64,000 nt of DNA from Ailurus styani (lineage: Eukaryota > Chordata > Mammalia > Carnivora > Ailuridae), in contig LNAC01000751.1 in assembly GCA_002007465.1 (NCBI GenBank), positions 294,537-358,536 of the forward strand, written 5' to 3'. The translations under genes and the position numbers were made by a program. Shown here in pieces: positions 22,263-33,204 of this stretch. Each line of letters begins with the position of its first letter. Position 1 is the first letter of the stretch. Below the pieces are notes generated by a model, which saw only the letters and a program-made list of their open reading frames with translations, was not told where the DNA came from and did no database searches.

Positions 22263-23350
22263 AAATCTTTAAATTTTAAAAGAGGAAAAAAAAGGTCTCT
22301 GGCTTGGCAAATTCCTAGAAATCCAGCGACTGGGAGTGTGTTCCATTTCCCGCCCCCAACCCCCCAACCCCCAGGGCTTAGTAAACAGAACTGAATTTGC
22401 CATTTTAACCGATGCATGCCTACCCTTTGTATTCCCTGGTATTCAAAATACTCCCTGAAACAGCTCATCAGCTCTCATTCTTTGCATAGAAGGAGGGTCT
22501 GACTGTCTGCGGCACCCTGTGGAGGGGGGAATTCCCATCTCTGGTTCCCGGTCCCATTTGGTCACCCCGCCCCGCCCCCGTCGCCCGGGGCCGTCCGTGG
22601 ATTCCTGCGGCCCCACAGCTAGGACTTCGTGATGGCCGGTCACAGACGGTCCTCAAGGCTCAGCACCACTTTGCGCCCAGCCCAAGAAGCTCTCGGATCA
22701 TTTCCTCTTTTGGGATTCATGGATTTTGAGCATAAGAGCTGCCCCTGACCTCGACCTTGGCGTAGGACCTTTCAGGCCTGCCCAGCCCCGTCTTGATAAA
22801 GAATCCTGCTGTTACCCCCACCCTTGGTATCTCGTGACTCTCGGTATCTGATGAATCTGTGGAGTTCCCATCTCTGCTCTTAACTGCCCCCATCCTGCAA
22901 AAAGCCTGTGAGGCCGGCTCAGCAAGAATCCCCCGACCCGAGGTGTCTCTCCTCCTAGTTTCCATCCACTGACCGCCTCCCTCAGCCGCTCGGCTGCAAA
23001 TCCCCATTTCTCCTGTTCCATCGGGCGTTGACTTAAATCAGTCTCCCCACGGAGAGAGTCTGGACCCCGAAGGATTTCAGAACATGCCACCCCAAACCTA
23101 CACCACTCTGCTCAGATTGGCTATTTTGAGTGAAAGACACCCAAAACACAGCAAATCCACAAAAACACCCTCTTTTCTTCTGAAAAGCGGGAGATGGAAT
23201 TTCCAGGTGAAAGACATCCACCCTCGCCAAGGGGAAGCCATACTGTTGTCTAGCAGGAGAAGCCGGGACTCCCCCTACTTCGTGGTGGGGACGTGAGGAT
23301 GAAGGTCCTACAGGTGGTCAGTGCCAGAGCCCGGGTTTGGTTTGGTTTGG
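22263..23350. other. no supported gene
   Basis: About 1 kb of unique-looking sequence with several short overlapping frames on the minus strand and no domain that I recognise. Confidence 0.45.
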
Positions 23351-23354
23351 TTTT

Positions 23355-23540
23355 AAGACGTTATTTATTTATTTCACAGAGGGAGATCACAAGGAGGCAG
23401 GGAGGCAGACAGAGAGAGAGGAGGAAGCAGGCTCCCTGCTGAACAGAGAGCCCGATGCGGGGCTCGATCCCAGGACCCCGAGATCATGACCTGAGCTGAG
23501 AGCAGAGGCTTTAACCCGCTGAGCCCCCCAGGTGCCCCCA
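23355..23540 (-). mobile_element. CAN-SINE
   Basis: Reverse copy preceded by a (TTTGG)n run. Confidence 0.85.
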
Positions 23541-23754
23541 GAGCCTGGGTTTTAAAGCCGCAGTCTCCCCTTCTCTGAGCGCCTGCTCCCAGCTTCTCAA
23601 ATCTTCAGGCTTCCCCGACGCCGCAATGCTAGCGAGCTGGAGCCAACAGGCCACAAGGCAACAAGTGTGTTTGTGCAGTTAGGGCCGGGCGCTGCCCTGT
23701 GGAAGTGAACAGAGTGAGCCCCGTTTGAAAGGGGAACACGGTGAAAGGTTTTTA

Positions 23755-23941
23755 ATTTTTTTTTTAATATTTATTTCTCTGAGAAAGCAAGAGAGCACGC
23801 GTGGGGAGAGTGGCAGAGGGAGAGGGAGAAGCAGGCTTCCCCCTGAGCAGAGAGCCCAACGTGGGGCTCGATCCCAGGGCCCTGAGATCATGACCTGAGC
23901 CGAAGGCAGACGCTTCACTGACTAAGCCACCCAGACACTCC
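23755..23941 (-). mobile_element. CAN-SINE
   Basis: Reverse copy of an older subfamily, ending in GCCACCCAGACACTCCC. Confidence 0.82.
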
Positions 23942-24713
23942 CAGAATAGCCATTTTCTGATGACATTTTGGTTCTTGGTGCGGGAGAAAGTCAGCAAAGC
24001 AATGATTGAGGACAAGAGCCAAACGCGGAAGGAAACTGCATGCACGCTTTTGCAGCTGAGAGAACATCCCAGAACGAGCAGTGATAGGACATCTGAGCAG
24101 AGCGGCTTCGCCCTGGAAGCTTTTAGAAAGGAATGCGCAGGACAGTGTGATCACCGGTCTGAGGGGACCCCCTGGACAGGGACCATTTCCCTCTCTAGTT
24201 CCAGGATCGTCCCTCCAGCTAAAGCATCCGCATCCGGGGGACACGGAACAGGGAGCCCGGGGTCTGGGTCTGGCCTTGTCCGCAGGGGCAGGCATAAAGG
24301 GCAGAGATCAGTGTTTGGCCTTGTCTCGGGACAGGGGAGTCTGCTGGGCACACGGAGAAGGGTGGCGGTTTGCAGAAAGTCTTTTCCCGGAACACGGAAG
24401 TGTCCGGAAGGGACTTCTTCACCAGCCCGGCTTTCAGGACACAGGCCAAGGCTGGCCAGCAAAACCACAATCATACAGTTTGTCTGATGATCCCAAGGGC
24501 ACTGATGAGAAATCGAGTGGTGTGAGGCGGTGGGACGGTGGGGGGGGGGCAGGCTGGGATCCTGAGGTCATGGACATCCTTAGGGGTATTTCGGGGGAGG
24601 TTTGAAGGACGAGAGAGGCTGCAGCCCCGGGGTGAAGACCACAGGAGGGTCTCTGCAGCAGGATTGCCGAGAAGACCCCAGACCACCTGTAGAATATCAT
24701 CACTGCCGTCCTG

Positions 24714-24862
24714 GGGGCGCCTGGGGGGCTCAGAGGTTAAAGCCGCTGCCTTCGGCTCAGGTCATGGTCTCAGGATCCTGGGATCGAGGCCCGCATCGGG
24801 CTCCCTGCTCATCGGGGAGCCTGCTTCCTTCTCTCTCTCTGCCTGCCTCTCTGCCTACTTGT

Positions 24863-24896
<34 letters not shown>

Positions 24897-25108
24897 AAAT
24901 AAATAAATAAAATCTTTACAGTTTTTTTTTTTTTTAATTTCACAGAGGGAGAGAGATGACAAGGAGGCAGAGAGGCAGGCAGAGAGAGCGGGGGAAGCAG
25001 GCTCCCCACTGAGCAGGGAGCCCGATGCGGGCCTCGATCCCAGGACCCTGAGATCATGACCTGAGCCGAAAGCAGAGGCTTTAACCCACTGAGCCACCCA
25101 GGCGTCCA
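24714..25108. mobile_element. inverted pair of CAN-SINEs
   Basis: A + copy (24714-24920) with a (CT)n run meets a minus copy (24921-25108) tail to tail with almost no spacer. It is an almost complete inverted repeat of about 190 bp per arm. A (TA)n run follows at about 25131-25144. Confidence 0.88.
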
Positions 25109-25638
25109 ATAAATAAAATCTTTAATAAAATATATATATATATACCACCACTGCCTTCCTCAGATGAGTGCAGAGGTCCAGGGACCTTGAGTAACCTTGG
25201 AGGTCAGATCCCTGCTGACCCCAAGCCGAGGCCTCCTGGCTGATGACCAAAGGCACTTGCTGTGTCCGACTCCCCCAGTCCAGAGCGCGGGACCACCACG
25301 AACTCTCCCGTTCTACCACCAGAAACCCCGATTTCCTACCAAGTCCACTCCTTGGCGGCGACCTCCACCGGCCCGGGGAACACAACAGACTTACAAGGTG
25401 GGGGTTGTGTCTTTTCTTTAACATCAGCGTTTTTTGGTCTTTGAGAGCGAGCCTGGGGTCGGGACCCTGACATTACAGATGCTGAGTTTCCTTCCCTCAG
25501 CCCCTCAGCACATCTGGGAGAGACAGAAACTCACCCTCCTCCCTGGATTTCCTCACCGCACCAGGTATGCGTGCACCCTGAAGGAAAAAGAACATATTGA
25601 GGCGAAAACCGGCACAGAACCCGCCAAGATGCCTCAGA

Positions 25639-25750
25639 GGGGCTCCTGGCCGGTTCTTGGTAGGGTATGCAACTTTTGATCTCAGGGTCGCGAGTTCGAG
25701 CCCCACGGCCCCACACTGGGCATGGATCCTACCAAAAAAAAAAAAAAAAG
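25639..25750 (+). mobile_element. old short SINE
   Basis: Old tRNA-type SINE with 'cagggtcgcgagttcgagcc' and a long A tail. Confidence 0.75.
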
Positions 25751-26014
25751 CCTCAGAAAATGTTCCACACTGGGGCTGTCTCAGTCCATGCCTACCATAC
25801 CCTAAGCCCTTGTGCTTGTGAAGAATGAACATCTAAAATGTCTCTCAAAGTCTTCTACTAGCTGCTCTGGTGGTGTTCCCAAAAGTAGTTTTGCTTATGC
25901 TTTTCAAATACAAAATTATCACAACACAGCACATTCACCTGGATTCCTCCAGTTTCTAAAGTGTTCCCCCAGACTTGACCTTTTTCCTTTTTTTTTTTTT
26001 CCAATTAACAGATT

Positions 26015-26145
26015 CGTTGACTCAGTAAATATTTTGAGCCTCTATGGGAATTACAGCCCTGAACAAAACAGGAGAACGTTCTACCCTCAGCAAGCTCGCA
26101 TTCTAGTTGTGGAGACAGGACCACAAATAAACAAGTGGATTTATT
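26015..26145 (+). repeat. L2 3' end fragment
   Basis: 'acagccctgaacaaaacagg', then 'cattctagttgtggagacag' and 'aaataaacaagt', as in the L2 3' end. Confidence 0.6.
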
Positions 26146-26301
26146 GAACGTATTATAGACGCAGCACGGGGAAAAGCATGAGGGCCGGCTGCTCCGGAAA
26201 CCCCGCCGGAGGAAGCGTCCAGAAGCAGGCACGATTGGATCTGCGGCCTTGTGCGGAGCCCAGGAGGTCACGCCCGGACACGTGGGCCTTCCGTGTTTGC
26301 G

Positions 26302-26366
26302 CCTGCACTGTTCCCGGCCTCGCCTGCACTGTTCCCGGCCTCGCCTGCACTGTTCCCGGCCTCCCC
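26302..26366. repeat. 21-bp minisatellite, three copies
   Basis: The unit CCTGCACTGTTCCCGGCCTC plus one base occurs three times in tandem, almost without change, so it is a young expansion. A related GTTTGCG copy precedes it. Confidence 0.9.
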
Positions 26367-26399
26367 GTCCCCCTTCCACAGGGTATGACGTCCTAACGT

Positions 26400-28131
26400 A
26401 ACCTCAGGTCCTGTTGGCGGATGATGTTTCTTGCCCGCTCTCTTCCCGGCTCGAATGCAAACTCCAGGCGAGTCGGGACTTTGCTTTAGGGTTTCTTAGG
26501 CAGCACTGAGCCTTGCCAGGCCCCCCCTAAGTCTCAGGACATATTAAGGGATCTGTCCTAAGTCTTGGGAGGCGCTGGGCACAGATAGACATCAGCAACG
26601 TCCTGAGTGCCCTTGAGAAGCATCTCAGCTGCTCAGGAAAAAATCCTTCCCCACGTTTTCTCCCAAACCTCGTCCCAAAGCAGTACATTTAGATAAAATA
26701 GCAGGATTCTCCTAATATCATAAATAGGATTATCGACCCTCCCCACCCTGGGCTGCAGGTAACTGTAGAGCAAAAGAATATGGGATTAGAGGGGGAACAG
26801 CACCGACGTAAAAGGATTTCAAAAAACTGCTGGGATGGTCACAAGAGAATCCATTCTCATTGCTATGGAAACGAGCCAGATTGTGCTGAGGACTGGGTGG
26901 GGAGGGCGTGGGGGGAGGGGAGTCCAGGGTGATCGTAATGACAACGAGGTCTAGTGACTTGCAAATGAAGATCTTCCAATTGTGTGGGAAGAATTCCTGA
27001 TTAGGTAAAACTCCTTCGGCGAAGTCCCAACCTCCCCCACCACCTCCACCTCGGGCTATCAAATCAAGCCTGTGGAATTTCTGATTCTTCTCATTAGGAA
27101 TCCCTCCCCGCCCCAAAACCAACAACAAAAAACCCAAAAAAATCCTTCGAATATTAATTTGAGACTTTAAGTCAATACAGCTGGAAAAAAGAAAGCAGAA
27201 CCCGGGGAAAATAGCTAACGATGTTAACTAGAGACTTTCAACAGGTGTGTTAAATTGCCAAAATGCAACAGTTATACCGAGCTTGGAATTGGTGAATCAG
27301 AGGAAGGCGTGAGGGGCACATTCTCCCACTGTCTCACCACAAATATCACAAATCGCTGGGAAAATATCAAATTGGTCCTTTACTATCAATTTACTTAAAA
27401 TCATCTTTACAAATAGTCTTTAATGTTCCTTAAATTCAATTGCCTTGGCCACGTTTATCAGCCGGAGGGGGGAGATGCCTCCTGCACCTTTACCGTGTGT
27501 CAGACCCAGGACTGATTTGGGGGATGGGGGCCGGAGGGAGGTGGGACAGGTGAATAAGACAGACAAGGTGTCGCTCCCAGGAGCTATGCACAAAAGGCAA
27601 GTAAAAAACTGGAAAATAACCAGAACCAGTAAGTGCTTCATTAGAGAAGCAGAACTGGTGGACAGGTGGAGCATACAGCCAAGAAGGGACACAGGATGCT
27701 ATCTCTGCAGCGCCTACAGGACCCCCCTAGACGAGGCAACTTTCAGTAGGAGAAGAAAGGCATGTGGGGATCAAGGGCAGGAGGAGAAAGCTGCCGCTGG
27801 CCCAGAAAGTTGCAAGGACAATGTGCAGTGATGGGCGAGAGCTTGCGGAGTTTGGAGGAACACCTGCAGGTCCAGGTGTGGAGGGGGGCTGGGGGAGGGG
27901 ACCCGTTCAGATCTGAATCTGGAACAGGAGTGCGGTCAAATGCACGGCCGCCCAGCAACTCAACAAGGGCCAAAGCAAGAATTTGGAGGCTGGACTTTTA
28001 AACGTTACTTCTTTCTGGCCTTTGTTTTCCTGGGCAAAATCACTGCATCTCCGGGCATTCGCACCTGTCAACTGCCCACAGCCTTTGGAGGGGTAACTGG
28101 GATTCCCAGATGACCTCAGAAATGCCTGCAC
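26400..28131. other. no supported gene; L2 remnant
   Basis: Mostly unique sequence. About 27480-27610 carries an L2-like block ('gtgtgtcagacccaggactg', 'aataagacagacaaggtgtc'). No coding exon is supported. Confidence 0.45.
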
Positions 28132-28304
28132 TCTTTTTTTTTTTTAATTTATTTATTTGAGAGAGAGAGAGATCACAAGTAGGCAGGGAGGCAGGCAGGG
28201 GGAGAGGGCGAAGCAGGCTCCCCGCTGAGCTCGATCCCAGGACCCTGAGATCATGACCTGAGCTGAAGGCAGGGGCTTAACCCACTGAGCCACCCAGGTG
28301 CCCT
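28132..28304 (-). mobile_element. CAN-SINE
   Basis: Reverse copy missing part of its centre: the 'gcccgatg' segment has been deleted. Confidence 0.85.
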
Positions 28305-28373
28305 GGAAATCCCTGCGCTCTTAAAGCTGCGTTCAGAAACGTTTAGGATAACTTTTAATTGTCCTAAAATTGT

Positions 28374-28469
28374 GGGGTGCCTGGCTGCCCCAGTCGGTAG
28401 AATATCCGATTCTTGATCTTGGGTCCAGAATGCAAGCCCCACGTTGGGTGAGGAGCCTACTTAAAAAAT
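28374..28469 (+). mobile_element. old short SINE
   Basis: Old tRNA-type SINE ending in 'gttgggtgaggagcctactt' and an A tail with (TA)n. Confidence 0.72.
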
Positions 28470-28746
28470 ATATATATCCTAAATTTTTTGTAGGTCTAAC
28501 AGTAGGGGATTCATGAAATTATGATAAAAGCATTGTCTGTTTTGCCCTTCAGCCTTTAAAACACATTTTATCTGTTTCTCTGTGGTTTTGCTTGGGTATT
28601 CTCATTCCCCCAACCTCCCTTAGCAGGTCCCATGGGCTTCAGATACACCTCCAAGATCTACCATGGGGAGAATTCCAGTAAGGCCTCAGACCTCAACAAG
28701 ATGCATGAAATAAGTAAAACAGTGCACAATTTCAAACTTATGGTTG

Positions 28747-29068
28747 TTTTTTTCTTAAGATTTTATTTCTTTATTCGACACAGAGAAAGAGATCACAAGT
28801 AGGCAGAGAGGCAGGCAGAGAGAGAGAGGAGGAAACAGGTTCCCGGCTGAGCAGAGGGCCCGATGCCGGGCTTGATCCCAGGACCCTGAGATCATGACCT
28901 GAGCTGAAGGCAGAGGCTTTAACCCACTGAGCCACCCAGGCGCCCCAAACTTATGGTTATTAACACGTTTTAAGATTTTGATTTGTAAGTAATCTCTGCA
29001 CCCAACATGGGGCTCAGACTCAACAATCAAGAGTCCTCGGCTCCACCGACCCAGCCAAACAGACGTCC
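28747..29068 (-). mobile_element. young SINE and old SINE
   Basis: A full reverse copy (28747-28946) has target duplication AAACTTATGGTT on both sides. An old reverse short SINE follows (28966-29068). Confidence 0.85.
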
Positions 29069-29832
29069 CTAAAATACATTTTAAATACTTTGTAACAGAC
29101 TGTTGAATTTAAAAAGCACAGAGGTGTGTTCCCCAAACCAACACTTGCGAGTATGCTGTAACACTGACGAAATCATCTGAACAGCAGTTACATGTATGCG
29201 TGCTTCTTGGCGGCGGGGGAAGGGCAGCGGGAAGCTTTCTTTTTTTATGACTCTGCAACCTCGTGCTAAATCAGTTCCTTGACTTTGAGGCTGGGGACGC
29301 TTCCTCATGGAGAAGGGCTGCCGGCGTTGGAAGATGCTTACCAGCAGTCCTTGGGCCCAGCACTAAGTGCTGGAACCAATCTGCCCCCCACAACCCAGCT
29401 GTGACAACCAAAAAGCTCCCTGACATTGCCAATTGTCCCCTGGGGAGAAAGAATCCCACCCCTGGTTGGAGACACAGTTCTGGACCTACAACATGGTCTT
29501 CCTGTCCCTCCCACCGGAGCTTAGCGAAGTGCCTGGTAAATCTCATAAATCCAATCAATGTAATCCAGATTATACTTCAGTGTTTGCTAAATGAATAACC
29601 GACCTCCCCACCCCGACCCACCCACACTCCGGGAAATGGAATTACTTTCTTCCGGGTATGTGTCTGCATTTCCCCAGGAGAGACTCCCAACAAAAGAGAC
29701 AGTTTAACAGACAGGTAAGGGAGTGTCTGACCCAGACCCGCTCCAATCGGAGGCACTCAGGTGGGTCTGGGCGGAGAAGGGGAGGGGAGAAGGGTCCTCC
29801 CCCGCAGGTCTGGGGGCAGCCGGCCGTCAACT

Positions 29833-29840
29833 TATAAAAG
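29833..29840 (+). promoter_or_regulatory. TATA box of the miR-371~373 promoter
   Basis: TATAAAAG about 600 bp before the first hairpin, preceded by a G-rich stretch. Transcription would start near 29860-29866. A TATA promoter is the known conserved feature of this microRNA unit in eutherians. Confidence 0.8.
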
Positions 29841-30433
29841 AGCCCCCAGGCCGGCGTCACGGCCTGCTGGAGAGCAGCCTGCAACGCTCCTGTCTCCTCG
29901 TGAGTGTGGTCTACCCCTCCTCAGCTTCCCTCCTCCTTCCTGTGGAGCCTTCCGTTTCTTCTGTCTCGCGTTTGGAGGTTGTTGCTTGGCGGTTTAGTGT
30001 AACTTTCTCTGCCTGGGTTCTTTCTCAGCCCAGCATTTCAAACGTTCTCGTGTTCTGTGGCTTTCCCCAGTGGAAGTCAACTTAGAGGTTAGAGGGTGTG
30101 AGTGGGTTTTTTCCCAATGGCGTTGAACGGGGAAAACTTGGGTTCTCCTGTTGGCGTTTGGGCTAACATTTGTTTCCCATGCTCAAGTGTCTGATAAAAA
30201 TGCCTTAACTTGGAGCCCGAGGATGTGTGTGAGTCCTAAGGTCAACGTTACCAAACCTTAAAGCATGGTTTTTCACCTTGACTGGTTACGTGCGTCCAGA
30301 GAGGTAAACTGGACGAGTTTAACACCTGTTCATTGTTTGCAGACTCTCAGCGGCAAAGGTCTAATCTCTCGTCCTGCAAGACTTCACCTGGTAAGAGGTT
30401 CCTCCGTGGGTGGCCACCGCCGGTACTTGGCCT

Positions 30434-30501
30434 GTGTTACTCAAACTGTGGGGGCACTTTCTGGTCTAAGTAGGCAAGTGCCGCCATTTTTTGAGTGTCA
30501 C
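30434..30501 (+). ncRNA. MIR371: mir-371 hairpin
   Basis: A 68-nt hairpin. The 5p arm at 30439-30458 is identical, over 20 nt, to the human miR-371a-5p I recall (starts ACTCAAACTG). The 3p arm at 30476-30498 (23 nt, starts AAGTGCCGCC) differs from human at one position, T for C in the CAT(C/T)TTTTGAG segment, outside the seed. The outer stem pairs GTGTTACTCAAA with TTTGAGTGTCAC, and the loop is TCTGGTCTAAGTAGGC. The 3p seed is AGTGCC, of the AAGUGC family. Confidence 0.96.
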
Positions 30502-30601
30502 CGGTTGAGAAGGTCTACGCGGACGTGGGACGGGTCCCTGACTGTCCGGAGCCACGTTTTGAGTGAAGGGGGACCGGGCCACGTCCCTGCAGAGCCCCCC
30601 C

Positions 30602-30670
30602 GTGGCACTCAAATGTGGAAGCACTCTTCGGACAACTCAGGGAAAAGTGCTACAATATTTGGGTGTTGCT
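30602..30670 (+). ncRNA. MIR372: mir-372 hairpin
   Basis: Second hairpin, about 100 nt after the first. The 5p arm starts near 30607 with ACTCAAATGTGGAAGCACT. The human arm starts CCTCAAATGTGGAGCACT, so this copy has an extra A. The 3p arm at 30644-30666 starts AAAGTGCTAC and ends TTTGGGTGT. The human arm starts AAAGTGCTGC, so the seed is kept while the 3' half has drifted. The stem still closes. Confidence 0.93.
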
Positions 30671-30902
30671 GGTGGGCCCCACCAAAAAACCCAGATCTGG
30701 CTCTGCTCCCGGCCATCCTTGGGCCTTCTCTTGTCAGCAGCTGAGGACTTCGTTGGGAAATGGGGTTTTGGGATAAAGGGAATGTCTGGACATCCCCAAC
30801 CAGCCGTGGGATTTCTGGCCATTTCAGTGCATGTCAGTGTTTGAAGTTCACTAACGTCGGTCCCCTTTCTGGTGACTTGGGCAGCTCCCAACTGCTCACG
30901 CT

Positions 30903-30967
30903 GGGATACACAAAATGAGGGCACTTCCTGTTCTCCGTCTGGAAAGTGCTCCCATTTTTGTGTGTCC
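30903..30967 (+). ncRNA. MIR373: mir-373 hairpin
   Basis: Third hairpin. It starts GGGATACACAAAATGAGGGC (human GGGATACTCAAAATGGGGGC), with a 3p arm at 30943-30965 starting AAAGTGCTCC and ending TTTGTGTGT. Matched changes on both arms (ACAC with GTGT) keep the stem paired, a sign of selection on structure. The seed AAGTGC is kept. Confidence 0.92.
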
Positions 30968-31289
30968 TTGTATGAGGAAAGCAGCTGCATTCTTGGGACC
31001 GAGTGGGAAGTGAGGGCTTTGGGCAAACGTACTCAACTGGCTTCCACACTTCAGCTGCCGCCGCCGGGTCCGGGGCCTGAGCCTCAGCCTCCAGCCCAGC
31101 CGTCTGCCCTGCAGCTCCGCTCTGCCCACACCCCACGTTATCCTGTGGCCTGTTCTGCCTCGCAGGCTTACCCTACAACTCACGCTTTTTTCCTTTTCCA
31201 TAAACTGACCCTTAAGAGCTTAAAGGTTTGTTTACCAGGACCGACCTTCTGTACTGCAACTTGCTCTCAATATCAAGATGTGCCTTTCT

Positions 31290-31479
31290 GGGCGCCTGGG
31301 TGGCTCAGTGGGTTAAAGCCTCTGCCTTCGGCTCAGGTCATGATCTCAGCGTCCTGGGATCGAGGCCCGCATCAGGCTCTCTGCTCAGCAGGGAGCCTGC
31401 TTCCTCCTCTCCCTGTCTCTCTGCCTGCCTCTGCCTACTTGTAATCTCTCTGTGTCAAATAAATCTTTAAAAAAAAAAA
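31290..31479 (+). mobile_element. CAN-SINE inside the microRNA transcript
   Basis: Near-complete + copy with a perfect 15-bp target duplication AAGATGTGCCTTTCT (31275-31289 and 31478-31492). It lies downstream of mir-373 and upstream of the poly(A) signal. It is young and sense-oriented, so it would be part of the primary transcript. Confidence 0.95.
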
Positions 31480-31564
31480 GATGTGCCTTTCTAGTTCACA
31501 AAATTGGGTGCTTTCTCCAGCTTTGCTGTTCTTCTGCTAGCTTTGTCTCAAGTGAAATCTGATC

Positions 31565-31570
31565 AATAAA
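31565..31570 (+). terminator. poly(A) signal of the miR-371~373 transcript
   Basis: AATAAA followed within 30-50 bases by a T/GT-rich stretch (tgttgctttgtcc, gggttggggtgttc), the usual arrangement for cleavage. Confidence 0.7.
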
Positions 31571-32278
31571 AAAACTTATGCTGCTTCTGTGTTGCTTTGT
31601 CCATGGGTTGGGGTGTTCAGCTCGGTCACCTGGTGTGTCTGCTGCTGGTCGTGATCCAGGTTCGTCACTAAGGCCCTCCAGCTCAGGGAAGCTGCTCCCA
31701 TCTCCCAACTACTGTTCCCGATCACCTGCCTTGTGAGGAGGGAAGGAGGGTATGCTTTCATGTACAGGAAACGCCTGCCTGTGCAGGTTTGGAAATCTAA
31801 CTTGAGCCCCAAGTGGCCTGCGGTTCCCACGCTGGTGTGATGGCAGCTACCGTGTTCTCCTGTCCCACTAAAGAACCCCCGCTGCTCCTGCACTTAGCCA
31901 GGAGACTTAAGCTGCAAGTTCGCAATTCTGTTTCCTAGAGCCCAAGCTCAGGTGAGCACCCTATTGAAAAAGGGTGATGGGTGTGCGGTGTGCAGTAAAA
32001 GCCTTGTACTTGTATTGGGGGGGTAACGGGTGGAATACAGGCCCCCGAAATTAAAGCTGGCCTAGGGAGCTGCCTTGGCTAGCATCCTGCTGTATGAGGC
32101 ACCCACAACTGCTCCCCGGCCTTGTGTAGCAGCCCGGGCGGGGTCTATGCGTCTGGCGCCCGTTTCCCAGAGACAAGGCTGTGACCCATCGAGGGGGTTT
32201 CAGACGCCGGTGACAAAGGCCTCAGTAACAGGAGGGCTGGCTTCCCACGGGCCTGTGCGACATGGCCATGTGGAGACA

Positions 32279-32284
32279 TTTATT
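32279..32284 (-). terminator. NLRP12: possible NLRP12 poly(A) signal
   Basis: The first AATAAA on the minus strand after the NLRP12 stop codon, giving a 3' UTR of about 0.8 kb. The downstream element is weak, so another site may be used. Confidence 0.4.
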
Positions 32285-33116
32285 AATGCCCACAGGAATG
32301 TCTGCAGGAACGATTTCACTTTGGAGGCTTCCACAGGTTACAAGCCCCCGTCTCCCCCACACACAGTCCCTCTGTTTCCCGTGCCAGACACGTCACGGAG
32401 GCCTTCAGTGTGTCACACTCACGGTGTCCGGGGTGGGGTTCCTGCCCATCACGGGCTGGGGGCCGAGGGGCCCCACTTCAGGGGAAACCTGGATTGATTT
32501 GAGCTCTCAGCTGAGACACGGTTATTGGACAGCCTACAAGTCGGAACCCGGCAGGGGCTCCAACCAGGTGCACCTCCCTGCGGCCAGCACCACGTGCAGA
32601 CCCAGACTACAAGGGGGTGTGGGTGGGGCTGCTGGGGTGACCGGTGTCCTATAATGAGGCGCACTGGCCTGCAAGCCTGCCTGGCACCCGGTGCACCGCC
32701 GATCTTGAATGAGGTTTCTCCACCTTGCCATGGGTGTCATTTCAGCTAGACGTCATTTCAGTTAAACATTCGGGCGCTGGCTTGTCCTCTGTGGGATGTT
32801 CAGAAGGCCTCCACCCGCCCCATCCAGTAGCTCCCAGCACTGCCCCAATGTCCCCTGAAGTTCTCAAGTGCCCTGGGGAGGGAGAGGGCACAAAACCACC
32901 TTCCGCTGAGACTCCTCTGAGGCCCGGTCCTGAGTTTTCTCCAGGACCTCAGCATTTCCAAAATGCTCTGCCGCACACGATGACAGAGTCCCCAGGGATT
33001 GGTCCTGCGTGGGAGTTTGCAGGCTGTAAAAGATCTGACCATCAGGTTGACTGGCGGGTCCCGGGACCGCCTTCCTCTGCCCTGACTCCAAGGGAAGAGC
33101 CAGCGGCTAGAGCCAT

Positions 33117-33204
33117 TCAGCAACCGGTGTCCAGGTGAGGTTTTGTTAGCCGAAGGGCGGCCAGCCTTCTGTGGGTCATTTTATTCAGGTCCATTCCAAA
33201 TAAC
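33117..33204 (-). CDS. NLRP12: NLRP12 exon 10 (C terminus)
   Basis: 88 nt coding for LFGMDLNKMTHRRLAALRLT, then KPHLDTGC and TGA (33117-33119). Human ends KPYLDIGC. The acceptor is ctgtgccctcag. With the two bases carried from exon 9 the frame closes exactly. Confidence 0.95.

Larger units (their letters stand above)
29833..31570 (+). ncRNA. primary microRNA transcript, miR-371~373 cluster (EEmiRC)
   Basis: This is the eutherian early-embryonic microRNA unit (miR-290~295 in mouse, miR-371~373 in human). It is expressed in embryonic stem cells and early embryos, where AAGUGC-seed microRNAs promote rapid cycling and pluripotency. The sequence shows a TATA box at 29833, three hairpins in the human order, and AATAAA at 31565 followed by a GT-rich stretch. 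The stretch 29865-30430 holds no ORF of note. A donor-like GTGAGT (29900) and an acceptor-like tttgcag (ending 30342) could bound an intron. The unit lies tail to tail with NLRP12, as in human. One SINE sits between the last hairpin and the poly(A) signal. The transcript ends are inferred; the hairpins are certain. Confidence 0.88.
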
